From positions 1 to 63,949 of the forward strand of contig CACYXI010000002.1 of assembly GCA_902778265.1 (NCBI GenBank): 63,949 nucleotides of DNA, written 5' to 3'. The translations under genes and the position numbers were made by a program. Positions within the stretch are counted from its first letter, which is position 1. Each line of letters begins with the position of its first letter. The stretch is from an uncultured Bacteroidales bacterium. GTDB taxonomy: Bacteria > Bacteroidota > Bacteroidia > Bacteroidales > Bacteroidaceae. This document shows, in pieces, positions 1-8,353 of this stretch. The notes under the pieces are model-generated. The model saw only the letters and a list, made by a program, of their open reading frames with translations, was not told the origin of the DNA and ran no database searches.

Positions 1-190
1 GTCGCACTTACAGCGCTCCTTTAATCACGCATCTATCGAATAACAGCCCTTACGGACTGCCCTATTAGGTGTCGGGCTTTCAGCCCTCGCAGTCTTGAAA
101 AATTCGTCGAGATTTGTCGCAGACCCACTGACCGTAGGGGAGGTACCCCCACGTTAGATAGTAAGTTAAACATTTAATTAATTAATAAAA
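1..190. repeat. Intergenic repeat region at the left edge
   Basis: No gene is seen here. Positions 40-95 hold hairpin-forming words (CCCTTACGGACTG, CTATTAGGTGTCGGGC, CTTTCAGCCC) that recur in inverted orientation at 8000-8185 and in related form at 19390-19515. Positions 111-143 carry a second repeat (GATTTGTCG, AGACCC, then TGACC(A/G)TAGGGGAG) found again at 6658-6693 and 23542-23573. The left end is cut by the window edge. Confidence 0.6.
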
Positions 191-200
191 ATTTTATAAG

Positions 201-268
201 CCAAGCCTTCTTTTAGCGAAAGAATGTATAAAACATCCTTCCCTTTGGGAAGGCTTGGTTAGGCTTTT
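201..268. repeat. Hairpin repeat before ygiQ
   Basis: CCAAGCCTTC (201-210) pairs with GAAGGCTTGG (249-258). The segment from about 231 to 266, which includes ACATCCTTCCCTTTGGGA and AGGCTTGGTTAGGCTTT, recurs at 6640-6712 ahead of another gene. There it is interrupted by a 35-bp second repeat. It lies in the leader of ygiQ. Confidence 0.6.
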
Positions 269-270
269 TA

Positions 271-2331
271 ATGCAACTGACAGATTTCCTGCCAACAACA
301 AAGAAAGAGTGTGAGCTGAGAGGGTGGGATGAACTTGACGTGATACTCTTTTCCGGCGACGCCTATGTGGACCATCCATCATTTGGCGCTGCCGTCATAG
401 GTCGTACCCTTGAGGCTGCCGGCTATCGCGTGGCTATCGTGCCGCAACCTGACTGGCACGGCGATTTCCGTGATTTCAAGAAACTCGGACGACCACGACT
501 CTTCTTCGGCATCTCACCTGGCTGTATGGACTCTATGGTCAATAAATATACGGCCAACAAGCGTCTGCGCTCCGAGGATGCCTATTCGCCCGACGGCCGT
601 CATGACTGTCGTCCTGAGTACCCCACAATCGTCTATTCCAAGATTCTCCGTCAGTTGTTCCCCGATGTCCCTATCGTGTTGGGCGGCATCGAGGCTTCCT
701 TGCGAAGACTAACACATTATGACTACTGGGAAGACCGTCTTCGTAAGTGCATCCTTTGCGATAGTGCTGGCGATATCATCTCCTACGGAATGGGCGAGAA
801 AACCATTCTCGCCATTGCTGCGGAACTGGATAGGGGACGGAAGATCTCTGATATCACCGAACTCCCTCAGACCGTCTTCCTTTGCCGTAAGGAAGATATA
901 CCCGGTGGCATTACCGATGATGATATAGTGCTGCATAGCCACGAGGAATGTCTTCGTGACAAGAGGGCAGAGGCTGATAACTTTAGGCATATAGAGGAAG
1001 AGAGCAACAAGGTTCATGCCCAGCGACTTATCCAAGGCGTTGACGGACGCTTCGTGGTGGTCAATCCTCCTTATCCGCCAATGACAACCGAGGAGATTGA
1101 TGCCTCCTTCGACCTGCCCTATATGCGTGTTCCTCACCCTAAGTACAAGGGTAAGAGAATACCTGCCTACGACATGATTAAGTTCTCGGTCAATATGCAC
1201 CGAGGATGCTTTGGCGGTTGTGCTTTCTGCACCATCTCTGCCCATCAGGGAAAGTTCATAGCGTGCCGTTCAAAGGAGAGTATCATGAAGGAGGTTAAGG
1301 AGGTTGTGAAGCTACCCGATTTCAAGGGCTATCTCTCCGACCTTGGCGGACCTTCTGCCAATATGTACGGAATGCACGGCCGCAACCTCAAGGCTTGTGC
1401 CAAGTGCAAGCGTCCGTCGTGCATCAATCCTGAGATCTGCCCCAACCTTGACACCGACCATTCTGCCTTGCTCGACATCTACCGCTCTGTCGATGCCCTG
1501 CCTGAGATAAAGAAGAGCTTCATAGGCTCTGGCGTGAGATACGACCTGCTACTTCATCACAGTAAGGATGAGAAAGCCAACCAGTCGGCAAGGGAATATA
1601 CCCGTGAGCTTATCTGCAATCACGTTAGTGGCAGGTTGAAGGTTGCACCAGAGCATACCTCCGATGCCGTTCTGAAGCTGATGCGAAAGCCCTCCTTCAA
1701 GCTATTCGAGGAGTTTAAGCGTGTCTTTGACAAGATAAACAAAGAAGAGGGATTGCGTCAGCAACTCATTCCTTATTTCATTTCTTCGCATCCCGGATGT
1801 CATGAGGAGGATATGGCTGACCTTGCCATAAAGACCAAGCGACTGGATTTCCAGCTCGAACAGGTGCAGGACTTTACTCCCACTCCCATGACCGTCAGTA
1901 CCGAGACGTGGTATTCCGGTTACGACCCTTACACCCTTGAACCAGTCTTCTCAGCCAAGACTCCGAAGGATAAGCTTGCCCAGCGTCATTTCTTCTTCTG
2001 GTATAAGCCAGAGGAGCGACGCAGCATAGAGCAATCTCTTCGCCGTATCGGTAGGGCGGATTTGATTAAGGAGTTGCTGGGGAACCAGCCTCTCCCCCCG
2101 CCCTCCCCTGTAGGGAGGGAGCCGGAGCGCGCAAGAAAGTACAAGGCATATAATGATAAAAACAGGTGGTCGTCACCTTCCGGCTCCCTCCCTACGGGGG
2201 AGGGCGGGGGGAGAGGCCACACACCAAAGAAATCCTACAACCCAAATTTCCAGAATGAGAATCGTAGAAAGCCAGATAATAGGAAAGCGAAGTCAGGAGA
2301 CGTGCGAGGACGGAATCGTCGTGACAGATGA
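271..2331 (+). CDS. ygiQ: YgiQ family radical SAM protein
   Basis: This is a 686-residue YgiQ-type protein, a radical SAM family whose substrate is not established. The N-terminal region resembles a B12-binding-like domain. The iron-sulfur cluster motif CFGGCAFC places C313, C317 and C320 in the CxxxCxxC arrangement, and the HPGCHEEDM and QDFTPTPMT stretches are typical of the family. The C-terminus is odd: residues 606-619 and 637-649 are translated from two inverted GC-rich palindromic repeats (2088-2126 and 2179-2217), giving proline- and glycine-rich peptide before a basic tail. The last 77 bases overlap the next gene in another frame. Identity is secure, but the native C-terminus has probably been altered by the repeat. 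Confidence 0.93.
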   Translation: MQLTDFLPTTKKECELRGWDELDVILFSGDAYVDHPSFGAAVIGRTLEAAGYRVAIVPQPDWHGDFRDFKKLGRPRLFFGISPGCMDSMVNKYTANKRLRSEDAYSPDGRHDCRPEYPTIVYSKILRQLFPDVPIVLGGIEASLRRLTHYDYWEDRLRKCILCDSAGDIISYGMGEKTILAIAAELDRGRKISDITELPQTVFLCRKEDIPGGITDDDIVLHSHEECLRDKRAEADNFRHIEEESNKVHAQRLIQGVDGRFVVVNPPYPPMTTEEIDASFDLPYMRVPHPKYKGKRIPAYDMIKFSVNMHRGCFGGCAFCTISAHQGKFIACRSKESIMKEVKEVVKLPDFKGYLSDLGGPSANMYGMHGRNLKACAKCKRPSCINPEICPNLDTDHSALLDIYRSVDALPEIKKSFIGSGVRYDLLLHHSKDEKANQSAREYTRELICNHVSGRLKVAPEHTSDAVLKLMRKPSFKLFEEFKRVFDKINKEEGLRQQLIPYFISSHPGCHEEDMADLAIKTKRLDFQLEQVQDFTPTPMTVSTETWYSGYDPYTLEPVFSAKTPKDKLAQRHFFFWYKPEERRSIEQSLRRIGRADLIKELLGNQPLPPPSPVGREPERARKYKAYNDKNRWSSPSGSLPTGEGGGRGHTPKKSYNPNFQNENRRKPDNRKAKSGDVRGRNRRDR
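2088..2217. repeat. Pair of inverted GC-rich palindromic repeats inside ygiQ
   Basis: The left arm at 2088-2126 and right arm at 2179-2217 are near-perfect inverted copies (core GGGAGGGAGCCGGA), separated by about 52 bp. Each arm is itself palindromic. Both are read in frame within ygiQ. Related copies lie at 6484-6528 and 42542-42580. Confidence 0.85.
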
Positions 2332-3055
2332 TTTCGTGGCTGTTATTGATGGCAGTACCTCAAAGGCTGATGTCAGATACTCTCTTGATGTCAGCAACGG
2401 GCGATTGTGCATGGAAATCGTCTCTCGCGTCATATCAGAAAGACTCACTCCCGACTCTACGATAACCGACTTTTGTCGGTTGACTGCCGAGGCTGTTTCT
2501 GAATATTATCCTCAGAAACCAACAAAGGCGGACAATAATCTTATGGCTGCAAGTGCCGTAGTGCTAAACGTAAGGAAACGTGAGGTATGGTTTGTTGGCG
2601 ACTGCCTTTGTCTTGTGGATGGCATACTCTATGAATACCCCAAGCCAGAGGAGGTCGTGAATGCAGAGAAGCGTTCCCGATATATTCACGAACTGTTGAA
2701 AGAGGGTAGGGCGACGGTTGAGGAACTGCGAGTAAAGGATATAGGTCGTGATAGTATCAAAAACGAGTTGCGAAGCTGTTGTGAGAGACAGAATCGCGAC
2801 TATGCCGTTATTAACGGAATGGATATTCCCCCAAACCTCGTCCACGTCATTTCTGTTACAGATGCCAGGGAGATAGTGCTTGCATCCGACGGCTATCCTG
2901 TCCTGAAAAGAACCTTAGAAGAAAGTGAAAGGGAATTAGAGAGGATTATTAAAAATGATCCTCTCTGCATAGACCTTTACAAAGCCACTAAAGGAGTGAT
3001 GAGAGACTATAAGTCCTTTGATGACAGGACGTTTGTTCGAATTGATTTGTATTAA
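2255..3055 (+). CDS. PP2C-like phosphatase-fold protein
   Basis: A 266-residue protein. I start it at the ATG at 2255 because the upstream extension from 2153 would only translate the GC-rich repeat. Motifs resemble the PPM/PP2C fold: DDFVAVIDGST near the N-terminus (metal-binding acidic residues), a central WFVGDC strand, and LASDGYPVL near the C-terminus where PP2C enzymes have a DG. Such enzymes remove phosphate from serine or threonine, but the substrate cannot be read from sequence. The start lies inside ygiQ with a 77-nt overlap, so the two are probably co-transcribed. No signal peptide or membrane segment is seen. The fold is an inference. Confidence 0.6.
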   Translation: MRIVESQIIGKRSQETCEDGIVVTDDFVAVIDGSTSKADVRYSLDVSNGRLCMEIVSRVISERLTPDSTITDFCRLTAEAVSEYYPQKPTKADNNLMAASAVVLNVRKREVWFVGDCLCLVDGILYEYPKPEEVVNAEKRSRYIHELLKEGRATVEELRVKDIGRDSIKNELRSCCERQNRDYAVINGMDIPPNLVHVISVTDAREIVLASDGYPVLKRTLEESERELERIIKNDPLCIDLYKATKGVMRDYKSFDDRTFVRIDLY

Positions 3056-3086
3056 TAAATATCGTTTTATTTAACTTGAAATATTT

Positions 3087-3722
3087 ATGGACGAATATAA
3101 ATGGAAATACATCATCGGCATCGATCTCGTTCTTGGAATTATTTTATGTGTTCTTGGATGTTTTCAAGAACTTGCATTTGTGTTTGTTACATTTTTTGTG
3201 ATGTGTATATCTGGTATTGTGGGACTTGCATTTCTGTTTTCTGAGGAAGACAGAGATACTGGATATGCTTTGCTTGTTAATGTCCTGATAATTCCTTTTT
3301 TGTTTTTCTTAGTATTCTTCATTGGTGATTATTGTGAAAAAGTATATAATAAATTGACAAGTGATGATGTCGAATATGAAATTGATTATAAGGATTATCA
3401 ACATGAATTAATATTGCATGGCGATAAATATTTTAAAGAACATTTTTGGGATAGCCGATACAAAAATTATTTTCACATTAATCCAGTAAGTGACACTTCT
3501 TCTAAATTTACTGAATATGGGAATTATCAGAAAATAGATAATAACAGATATCTATTAATTCGAATTATACCATATTTTGAAGCACATTCTAAAGAAAAAG
3601 ACCGCAAAGATTTTCTTATCAAGGATACTTTGTTGCTATCAAATGATACTTTGTACTATTTTTATAGTAAGCCAGTTCTTGTAAGAAAAAGAAATTGGTA
3701 TAGAAAATTAATTTCACTATGA
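3087..3722 (+). CDS. Small membrane protein, unknown function
   Basis: I do not recognise this 211-residue protein. The first 80 residues contain three hydrophobic segments (about 7-27, 28-50 and 62-80). The remaining 130 residues are polar, rich in Lys, Asp and Tyr, with no motif I can name. It begins 31 bases after the phosphatase-like gene and is followed at once by a terminator, so it may end that transcription unit. The coding sequence is more AT-rich than ygiQ and its codon use looks different, which fits an accessory or recently acquired gene. Confidence 0.65.
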   Translation: MDEYKWKYIIGIDLVLGIILCVLGCFQELAFVFVTFFVMCISGIVGLAFLFSEEDRDTGYALLVNVLIIPFLFFLVFFIGDYCEKVYNKLTSDDVEYEIDYKDYQHELILHGDKYFKEHFWDSRYKNYFHINPVSDTSSKFTEYGNYQKIDNNRYLLIRIIPYFEAHSKEKDRKDFLIKDTLLLSNDTLYYFYSKPVLVRKRNWYRKLISL

Positions 3723-3728
3723 TATTCT

Positions 3729-3768
3729 CCCACACTCCTAAGCAAATTCCTTGGTTGTGTGGGATTTT
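3729..3768 (+). terminator. Intrinsic terminator after the membrane protein
   Basis: CCCACAC (3729-3735) pairs with GTGTGGG (3757-3763). The stem extends by CTAAG with CTTGG (one G-U pair) and is followed by ATTTTT. A similar CCCCACACC hairpin lies near 13692-13736. Confidence 0.75.
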
Positions 3769-4020
3769 TAATGCCTTCTTCTTGCCGTTTTTTGATAAAA
3801 ATAAGGCGTTTTTGCTTTGCGAGTAAGTCCGTAGTAATTCCCTTCTAAGTCCGAAGATACTCCATACATACTCCATAGTTTTGATGGAGTATCTATGGAG
3901 AAACGATGGACAATCGATGGACTAATAGCGAAGGTATTGCGATAGTTTGACGTGAGAAATGTTGTTGGAGAGCCTCAAAGTGAAAATAACGTGAATTAGA
4001 TGAAAAAAACTCAGTATCGA
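3769..4020. repeat. Intergenic words with an inverted arm
   Basis: No gene is seen. ATACTCCATACATACTCCATAG (3855-3876, here split as ATACTCCAT plus ACATACTCCATAG) is echoed in reverse by GATGGAGTATCTATGGAG (3882-3899). TTCTAAGTCCG words nearby are shared with 23790-23870 and 43200-43310. Confidence 0.5.
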
Positions 4021-4023
4021 ATG

Positions 4024-4054
4024 TTTGTAATTGGAAAAAAATGTATATATTTGC
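4024..4054 (+). promoter_or_regulatory. Bacteroidetes promoter for the leucine-rich repeat gene
   Basis: A TTTG -33 element (4024-4027) and a perfect TATATTTGC -7 element (4046-4054) are 18 bp apart. They would start a transcript near 4058 with a leader of about 180 nt. Confidence 0.65.
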
Positions 4055-4237
4055 ACTCGCTATCGTAAAAGACAACTGTACTCTTGCATTTTTGAAGACG
4101 TAAACCTGCATATAATTTGAAAAGACGGTATGTGGTTATCTTCCCTGTTTTCAATTTGTGAGATGATGTAAACTAAAGATCATAAAACAAGTAATGTGGC
4201 ATAAGGGGAAGTCTGCCATGAACATTTATCCTAAACG

Positions 4238-5599
4238 ATGAAAAAGATATTTTTATTACTCTTTATGAGTCTGTTCACCTATGGTGCTATTTATGCTGAT
4301 GTTACGTGGAAAATATCAGATGACGGTACATTGACCATTTATGGAACTAAGATGGATGACTATAAATATAATGAATCTCCTTGGCATTTTCATTTAGATA
4401 AGATAAAAAAAGTTGTGTTGGAAGAGGGCATTACTAACATTGGAGTTTACGCATTCTCTGATTGTCGTAACCTAACATCTGTCTCAATCCCTAATACTGT
4501 GGTGAATATTGGAAATGCAGCATTCATAGGATGTGAGAGTCTTAGCTCTATTACAATTCCCAATTCTGTTACAAGCATTGGAGAATCAGTTTTTTCATAT
4601 TGCACAAGCCTCACCTCTATCACAATCCCGAAATCTGTTTCGTATATTGATTTTGGAATCGCTTCGCATTGTCCAAATCTAATCTCAATAACAGTAGAAG
4701 AAGGAAATAAGAATTATGATAGTAGAGATAATTGTAATGCTATCATCGACAAAAAATATAACGGATTGCTGCAAGGATGCCAAAATACTATTATTCCAAA
4801 CTCTGTTACTCGTATTTGGGATTGGGCATTTGATGAGTGTTCAAGCCTCACTTCAATAACAATACCTAACTCCGTAAGTATTATTGGATTAGCAGCATTT
4901 TGCGGATGTTCATCTCTTGTCTCAATTACAATTCCAAAATCTGTTAGGATAATAGGAGATGGTGCTTTTCAAGGTTGCTCAGGTCTCTCTTCAATAATCG
5001 TTGAGGAAGGAAATGTAAAATATGATAGTAGAAATGATTGTAATGCAATCGTAGAAACCAGAACTAACAATTTGGTTTATGGATGCAAGAATACAGTAAT
5101 TCCAAATTCTATCAATAGAATAGAAGAATCTGCATTTTGGGGATGTGAAGAACTTACTTCTATCGTTATTCCGAATTCTGTTACAAGTATTGGAATTTGG
5201 GCTTTCGCATGGTGTAAGGCTCTTTCGTCAGTAACAATTCCAAGTTCTATTGCGAGTCTTGATAACTCTGTTTTTAAGGGGTGTGTATCACTCTCAAAAG
5301 TAAATTGTTATGCTGCGACTCCTCCAGCAATAGGTGATGAGGTGTTTGTGGGAGTTCCATTTGATTCAAGCATTCTCAATGTACCTGCCTCTTCTGTTTC
5401 TGCATACCAGAATGCTAATGGATGGAATGAATGGGAAAACATATTGCCGATAGAAGAGAAGGAATCTACAAGTATTGGTGATATCGTAAAAGGACAGTCT
5501 TGGGATGAAAAGACATATAATTTGAATGGTCTGCGTATCGACGGATATGATACTCATAAAGGCATCTACATCAAGAATGGAAAGAAATTTGTGAGATAA
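4238..5599 (+). CDS. BspA-type leucine-rich repeat secreted protein
   Basis: A 453-residue secreted protein with an N-terminal signal peptide (MKKIFLLLFMSLFTYGAIYA). Tandem leucine-rich repeats of the BspA/LRR_5 type run from about residue 55 to 385, with the recurring unit SLTSITIPNSVTSIG followed by AFxxC. Two near-identical longer spacers (VEEGNxxYDSRxxCNAI) divide the repeats. The C-terminus (LNGLRIDGY, then GIYIKNGKKFVR) is the short tail common on exported Prevotella proteins and may be a secretion signal. BspA-like proteins act in adhesion and in binding host or bacterial surfaces, but the ligand here is unknown. The gene has its own promoter and terminator. Confidence 0.88.
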   Translation: MKKIFLLLFMSLFTYGAIYADVTWKISDDGTLTIYGTKMDDYKYNESPWHFHLDKIKKVVLEEGITNIGVYAFSDCRNLTSVSIPNTVVNIGNAAFIGCESLSSITIPNSVTSIGESVFSYCTSLTSITIPKSVSYIDFGIASHCPNLISITVEEGNKNYDSRDNCNAIIDKKYNGLLQGCQNTIIPNSVTRIWDWAFDECSSLTSITIPNSVSIIGLAAFCGCSSLVSITIPKSVRIIGDGAFQGCSGLSSIIVEEGNVKYDSRNDCNAIVETRTNNLVYGCKNTVIPNSINRIEESAFWGCEELTSIVIPNSVTSIGIWAFAWCKALSSVTIPSSIASLDNSVFKGCVSLSKVNCYAATPPAIGDEVFVGVPFDSSILNVPASSVSAYQNANGWNEWENILPIEEKESTSIGDIVKGQSWDEKTYNLNGLRIDGYDTHKGIYIKNGKKFVR

Positions 5600-5605
5600 A
5601 ATTTG

Positions 5606-5636
5606 AAAAGGAAGGAAGTCGTTTCCTTCCTTTTTT
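5606..5636 (+). terminator. Intrinsic terminator after the LRR gene
   Basis: AAAAGGAAGGAA (5606-5617) pairs with TTCCTTCCTTTT (5623-5634) around a five-base loop and ends in a T run. Confidence 0.85.
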
Positions 5637-5742
5637 AATGCTCTTGTGGATAGGATTTTTTAACTGATAGGGTTAAATGTCAAGTTCCTTCTTTCGAAGA
5701 ACTCGCGCTGATTTCTAAAAATATGTGAATTTCTGCCTTTAC

Positions 5743-5777
5743 TTTGTAAAGAATTCATATTTTTTTAGTAACTTTGC
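5743..5777 (+). promoter_or_regulatory. Promoter of the lysozyme gene, near-leaderless
   Basis: TTTG (5743-5746) and TAACTTTGC (5769-5777) match the Bacteroidetes consensus. If the G of TTTG is at -4, transcription starts near 5780, only about three bases before the ATG at 5783. Confidence 0.6.
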
Positions 5778-5782
5778 AGTCT

Positions 5783-6547
5783 ATGAATTTTGATAACAAA
5801 TATAAATATATATTTCTTTCAGCCTTAATGTCTGTCTTTTCGCTCTGTGCCAATGCACAGGTGGAGTGTGAGGATACTTGTCAGCATATCCATGGAATAG
5901 ACATCTCGCACTATCAGCGTGATGTGTTCTGGGAGGCTGTGGGCAACACAAAGATGGCATACGTCTATATTAAGGCCACAGAGGGTGGTGACAGAATAGA
6001 TCACATGTACGAGCAGAATATACAGATGGCTCGTCAGCATGGAATAAAGGTAGGGTCGTATCATTTCTATCGTCCGAAAGCTGATCAGGAGATGCAGTTG
6101 CAGAACTTCCTGACACAATGCCGTCCGGAGGAGCAGGATCTCATTCCGATGATTGACGTGGAGACAACAGCCAAGCTCGATCCAGAGGAGTTCTGCGATT
6201 CGTTGTTCAAGTTCCTGGAACTGGTGGAGCATGCTTATAGGCAGAAGCCACTCATCTATACTGGTGCAAACTTTTACGATAAGTATCTTCAGGAGAAGCT
6301 TGACAGGTATCTAATCATGATAGCCCAATATACTGAGAAAGAGCCTGTACTGGCTGATGGCCGTGACATTACCTTGTGGCAATACACAGGTAGAGGTCGT
6401 CTGGAGGGCATCAATGGTCATGTGGATAAGTCCCGATTCATGGGCAACCATACTCTGCGTGAGTTGAGGTTTAGGCAGAGAAAGGCCTCTCTCCCCGCCC
6501 TCCCCCATAGGGAGGGAGCCGGAAAGCGCACGGAGGAGGAACGGTAA
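5783..6547 (+). CDS. GH25 family lysozyme, exported
   Basis: A 254-residue muramidase of glycoside hydrolase family 25, which cuts the N-acetylmuramic acid to N-acetylglucosamine bond of peptidoglycan. The start is the ATG at 5783, followed by a signal peptide ending in CANA. The catalytic pattern is visible: HGIDISHYQ at the first strand, YIKATEGG, SYHFYRP, and the DxE pair in MIDVETTAKLD. LWQYTGRGRLEGINGHVDKSRF closes the barrel. Residues 235-249 (SLPALPHREGAGK) are translated from a GC-rich palindromic repeat (6484-6528), so the native C-terminus has been replaced or extended. The gene stands alone behind its own promoter. Confidence 0.92.
   Translation: MNFDNKYKYIFLSALMSVFSLCANAQVECEDTCQHIHGIDISHYQRDVFWEAVGNTKMAYVYIKATEGGDRIDHMYEQNIQMARQHGIKVGSYHFYRPKADQEMQLQNFLTQCRPEEQDLIPMIDVETTAKLDPEEFCDSLFKFLELVEHAYRQKPLIYTGANFYDKYLQEKLDRYLIMIAQYTEKEPVLADGRDITLWQYTGRGRLEGINGHVDKSRFMGNHTLRELRFRQRKASLPALPHREGAGKRTEEER
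6484..6528. repeat. GC-rich palindromic repeat at the end of the lysozyme gene
   Basis: The sequence has the form CCTCTCTCCCCGCCCTCC, CATA, GGGAGGGAGCCGG. It is the same family as 2088-2217 and 42542-42580, in the orientation of the 2088 copy. It is read in frame as the lysozyme C-terminus. Confidence 0.8.
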
Positions 6548-6639
6548 TAAAACGGAGTTTTCGTTAATTCTGTGATTTCCGTGTTCAAACAATAACTTGG
6601 CTATTTGTGTTCGAAATTATTAAACGATAAATACATTAA

Positions 6640-6711
6640 AACATCCTTCCCTTTGGGAGATTTGTCGTAAGACCCTTCGACCATAGGGGAGAAAAGGCTT
6701 GGTTAGGCTTT
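6640..6711. repeat. Composite (nested) repeat before the zinc-ribbon gene
   Basis: ACATCCTTCCCTTTGGGA and AAGGCTTGGTTAGGCTTT match the hairpin repeat at 231-266. Here they are split by about 35 bp (6658-6693) that match another repeat present at 111-143 and 23542-23573. The ATG of the next gene follows directly. Confidence 0.65.
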
Positions 6712-7842
6712 ATGGCAATAATTAACTGTCCCGAATGTGGACATCAAGTTAGTGATATGGCTCCTACCTGCCCAGGATGCGGCGTTGAGATCGCGGGTAA
6801 GGTGGTGAAATGCCCTGATTGTGGGGAGATATATTTCCGCAATCAGATGATGTGTCCTAATTGTCATCGCCCTACGACATCTACTCCTACGCAGCGTCCT
6901 GTGCCTGTTCGTCATAAAGAACCGATAACTCCTGTGGTTCAGCAAAAGGCAAAGCCGGAACCTGAGCCAGAGAGAAAATCATATTCCAAGCTCGTGGTGA
7001 GTCTTGTGATTGCACTTGCCTTGTGTGGGGTAGTGGCATACTGGTATAACGATTCAAGTCGTCAGGAGGAATCTGATTACGAGTTGGCTGCCCAGAGCAA
7101 TGATCCTTTGGTGATAGAGGAATATCTGAATAAGTACAAGGATAAGAATCCAGAGCATCGTGACTCGCTTCAGGCACGATTTGCAAGGATTCAGGAGATA
7201 GACAAGGAATGGAATGATGTGATTATAAGTGGCTCTCGTGATCAGTTGGAGCATTATGCCAAGACTCATCCCGACTCTCCTCACAAGGCAGAGGCTATTG
7301 ACAAGGTTGATTCTATGGACTATGCCCATGTTATGAAAGACAAGACGATGGACGCTTTCGCACAGTATGTGAAGCAGCATCCGAATGGTCGTTTCGTGAA
7401 TGATGCTCAAGCAGCCATTGATGCTATCAAGATGACTCAGCTTCAGCCAGAGGAAACGAAGATGGTAAAGGCTCTGTTCAAGAAGTTCTTCCAGTCGGTG
7501 AACTCACGCAACGAGGGCGGAATGCTTGCAACGGTAGCTGATCAGTTGACTAACTTCCTCGGACAGTCGAGTGCTGGTAAGGCAGATGTCGCAACATTTC
7601 TGAAGAAACTTTACAAGTCGGATATCACCAATATGAATTGGCATATCATCGACGACTATAAGATAGAGAAGAAGGCTGGGACTAAGGGCGCTGCGGATTA
7701 TGTCGTGCAGTTTACTGCCGAGCAGAACATTTCCCGCACGGATGCCTCTCAGCCTACATATAACAGATACCAGATCTCTGCCACGGTAAGTGCTGACGGC
7801 AAGATATCGGGACTGAATATGAAACGACTATCGCAAAATTAG
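6712..7842 (+). CDS. Zinc-ribbon membrane protein with repeat and NTF2-like regions
   Basis: A 376-residue protein. Two zinc-ribbon modules open it: CPECGHQ with CPGCG, then CPDCG with CPNCH. A proline-rich linker follows, then one transmembrane helix at about residues 96-114 (LVVSLVIALALCGVVAYWY). The outer part contains three helical repeats that look TPR-like (LxxYxxxxPDSPHKAEA type, about 130-240). It ends in a domain resembling NTF2/SnoaL-like folds in strand pattern. The zinc part should be cytoplasmic and the repeats periplasmic. I know of no assigned function for this architecture. It appears monocistronic. Confidence 0.75.
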   Translation: MAIINCPECGHQVSDMAPTCPGCGVEIAGKVVKCPDCGEIYFRNQMMCPNCHRPTTSTPTQRPVPVRHKEPITPVVQQKAKPEPEPERKSYSKLVVSLVIALALCGVVAYWYNDSSRQEESDYELAAQSNDPLVIEEYLNKYKDKNPEHRDSLQARFARIQEIDKEWNDVIISGSRDQLEHYAKTHPDSPHKAEAIDKVDSMDYAHVMKDKTMDAFAQYVKQHPNGRFVNDAQAAIDAIKMTQLQPEETKMVKALFKKFFQSVNSRNEGGMLATVADQLTNFLGQSSAGKADVATFLKKLYKSDITNMNWHIIDDYKIEKKAGTKGAADYVVQFTAEQNISRTDASQPTYNRYQISATVSADGKISGLNMKRLSQN

Positions 7843-7861
7843 TGCAAATTACAAATTACCA

Positions 7862-7981
7862 GTTAGTTTTTTACTATTTAACTATTTACTATGTACTATT
7901 TATGTACTATTTCTTATCGCGGTGGGCATTGACTATTTGTGATGGGGCGAAAATAGTAAATTAACCAAATAGTAAATAAAT
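7862..7981. repeat. Inverted word array, TACTATTTA type
   Basis: The left arm (about 7868-7912) repeats ACTATTTA/TACTATTTA words. The right arm (7951-7979) holds AAATAGTAAATTAACCAAATAGTAAAT, described here in pieces AAATAGTAAATTAACC and AAATAGTAAAT. The two arms could fold into one hairpin. The unit abuts the next element. Confidence 0.6.
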
Positions 7982-8246
7982 AACGTGAGTTCGACGAAAA
8001 GCGCCGAAGGTGCGACACCTAACAGGGCAGTCCGTAAGGGCTGTTACTATGACGATATTTTTTATTGAGCGCCGTAGGTGCGACACCTAATATAATAGAT
8101 GTCGGTCCTTCAGACCTCACACCCTAAAAATATCCGTATATTCCAGGGCTTACGCCCTTCGCTATTAGGTGTCGCTCTTTCAGAGCTAATCCAACAACAT
8201 GTTTTTCAATAAGATACGAGTTGACGTAATTTGTCGAGTTCACGTT
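7982..8246. mobile_element. MITE-like element with AACGTGAGTTCGAC terminal repeats
   Basis: AACGTGAGTTCGACGAA (7982-7998) is matched inversely by TTGTCGAGTTCACGTT (8231-8246). The interior contains two copies of GCGCCG(A/T)AGGTGCGACACC (8001, 8070), an inverted ATTAGGTGTCGC (8163) and CTTACGCCC-type hairpins. There is no ORF. With flanking words this fills the 510-bp gap between the zinc-ribbon gene and recJ. Sister elements are at 12155-12350, 19348-19537 and 59393-59608. Confidence 0.6.
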
Positions 8247-8353
8247 AAATAGTACATAGGAACTTGCTTTAGCTTGATGAGCTTCAGCGAATAAACTCGT
8301 AATTCGTAAATATTGAAAACAGGTAATTAATAATTCGTAATTAGAAGGAAAAA

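Noticed and set aside
709-1245. Long minus-strand open frames opposite ygiQ and elsewhere
   Set aside because: They lie opposite well-supported genes, have no recognisable domains or start signals, and arise from codon structure of the real gene.
2153-2254. Upstream start for the phosphatase-like gene
   Set aside because: The added 34 residues translate the GC-rich repeat in another frame and give no conserved sequence.
7982-8246. Insertion sequence with transposase
   Set aside because: No open frame of useful length lies between the terminal repeats; it can only be non-autonomous.
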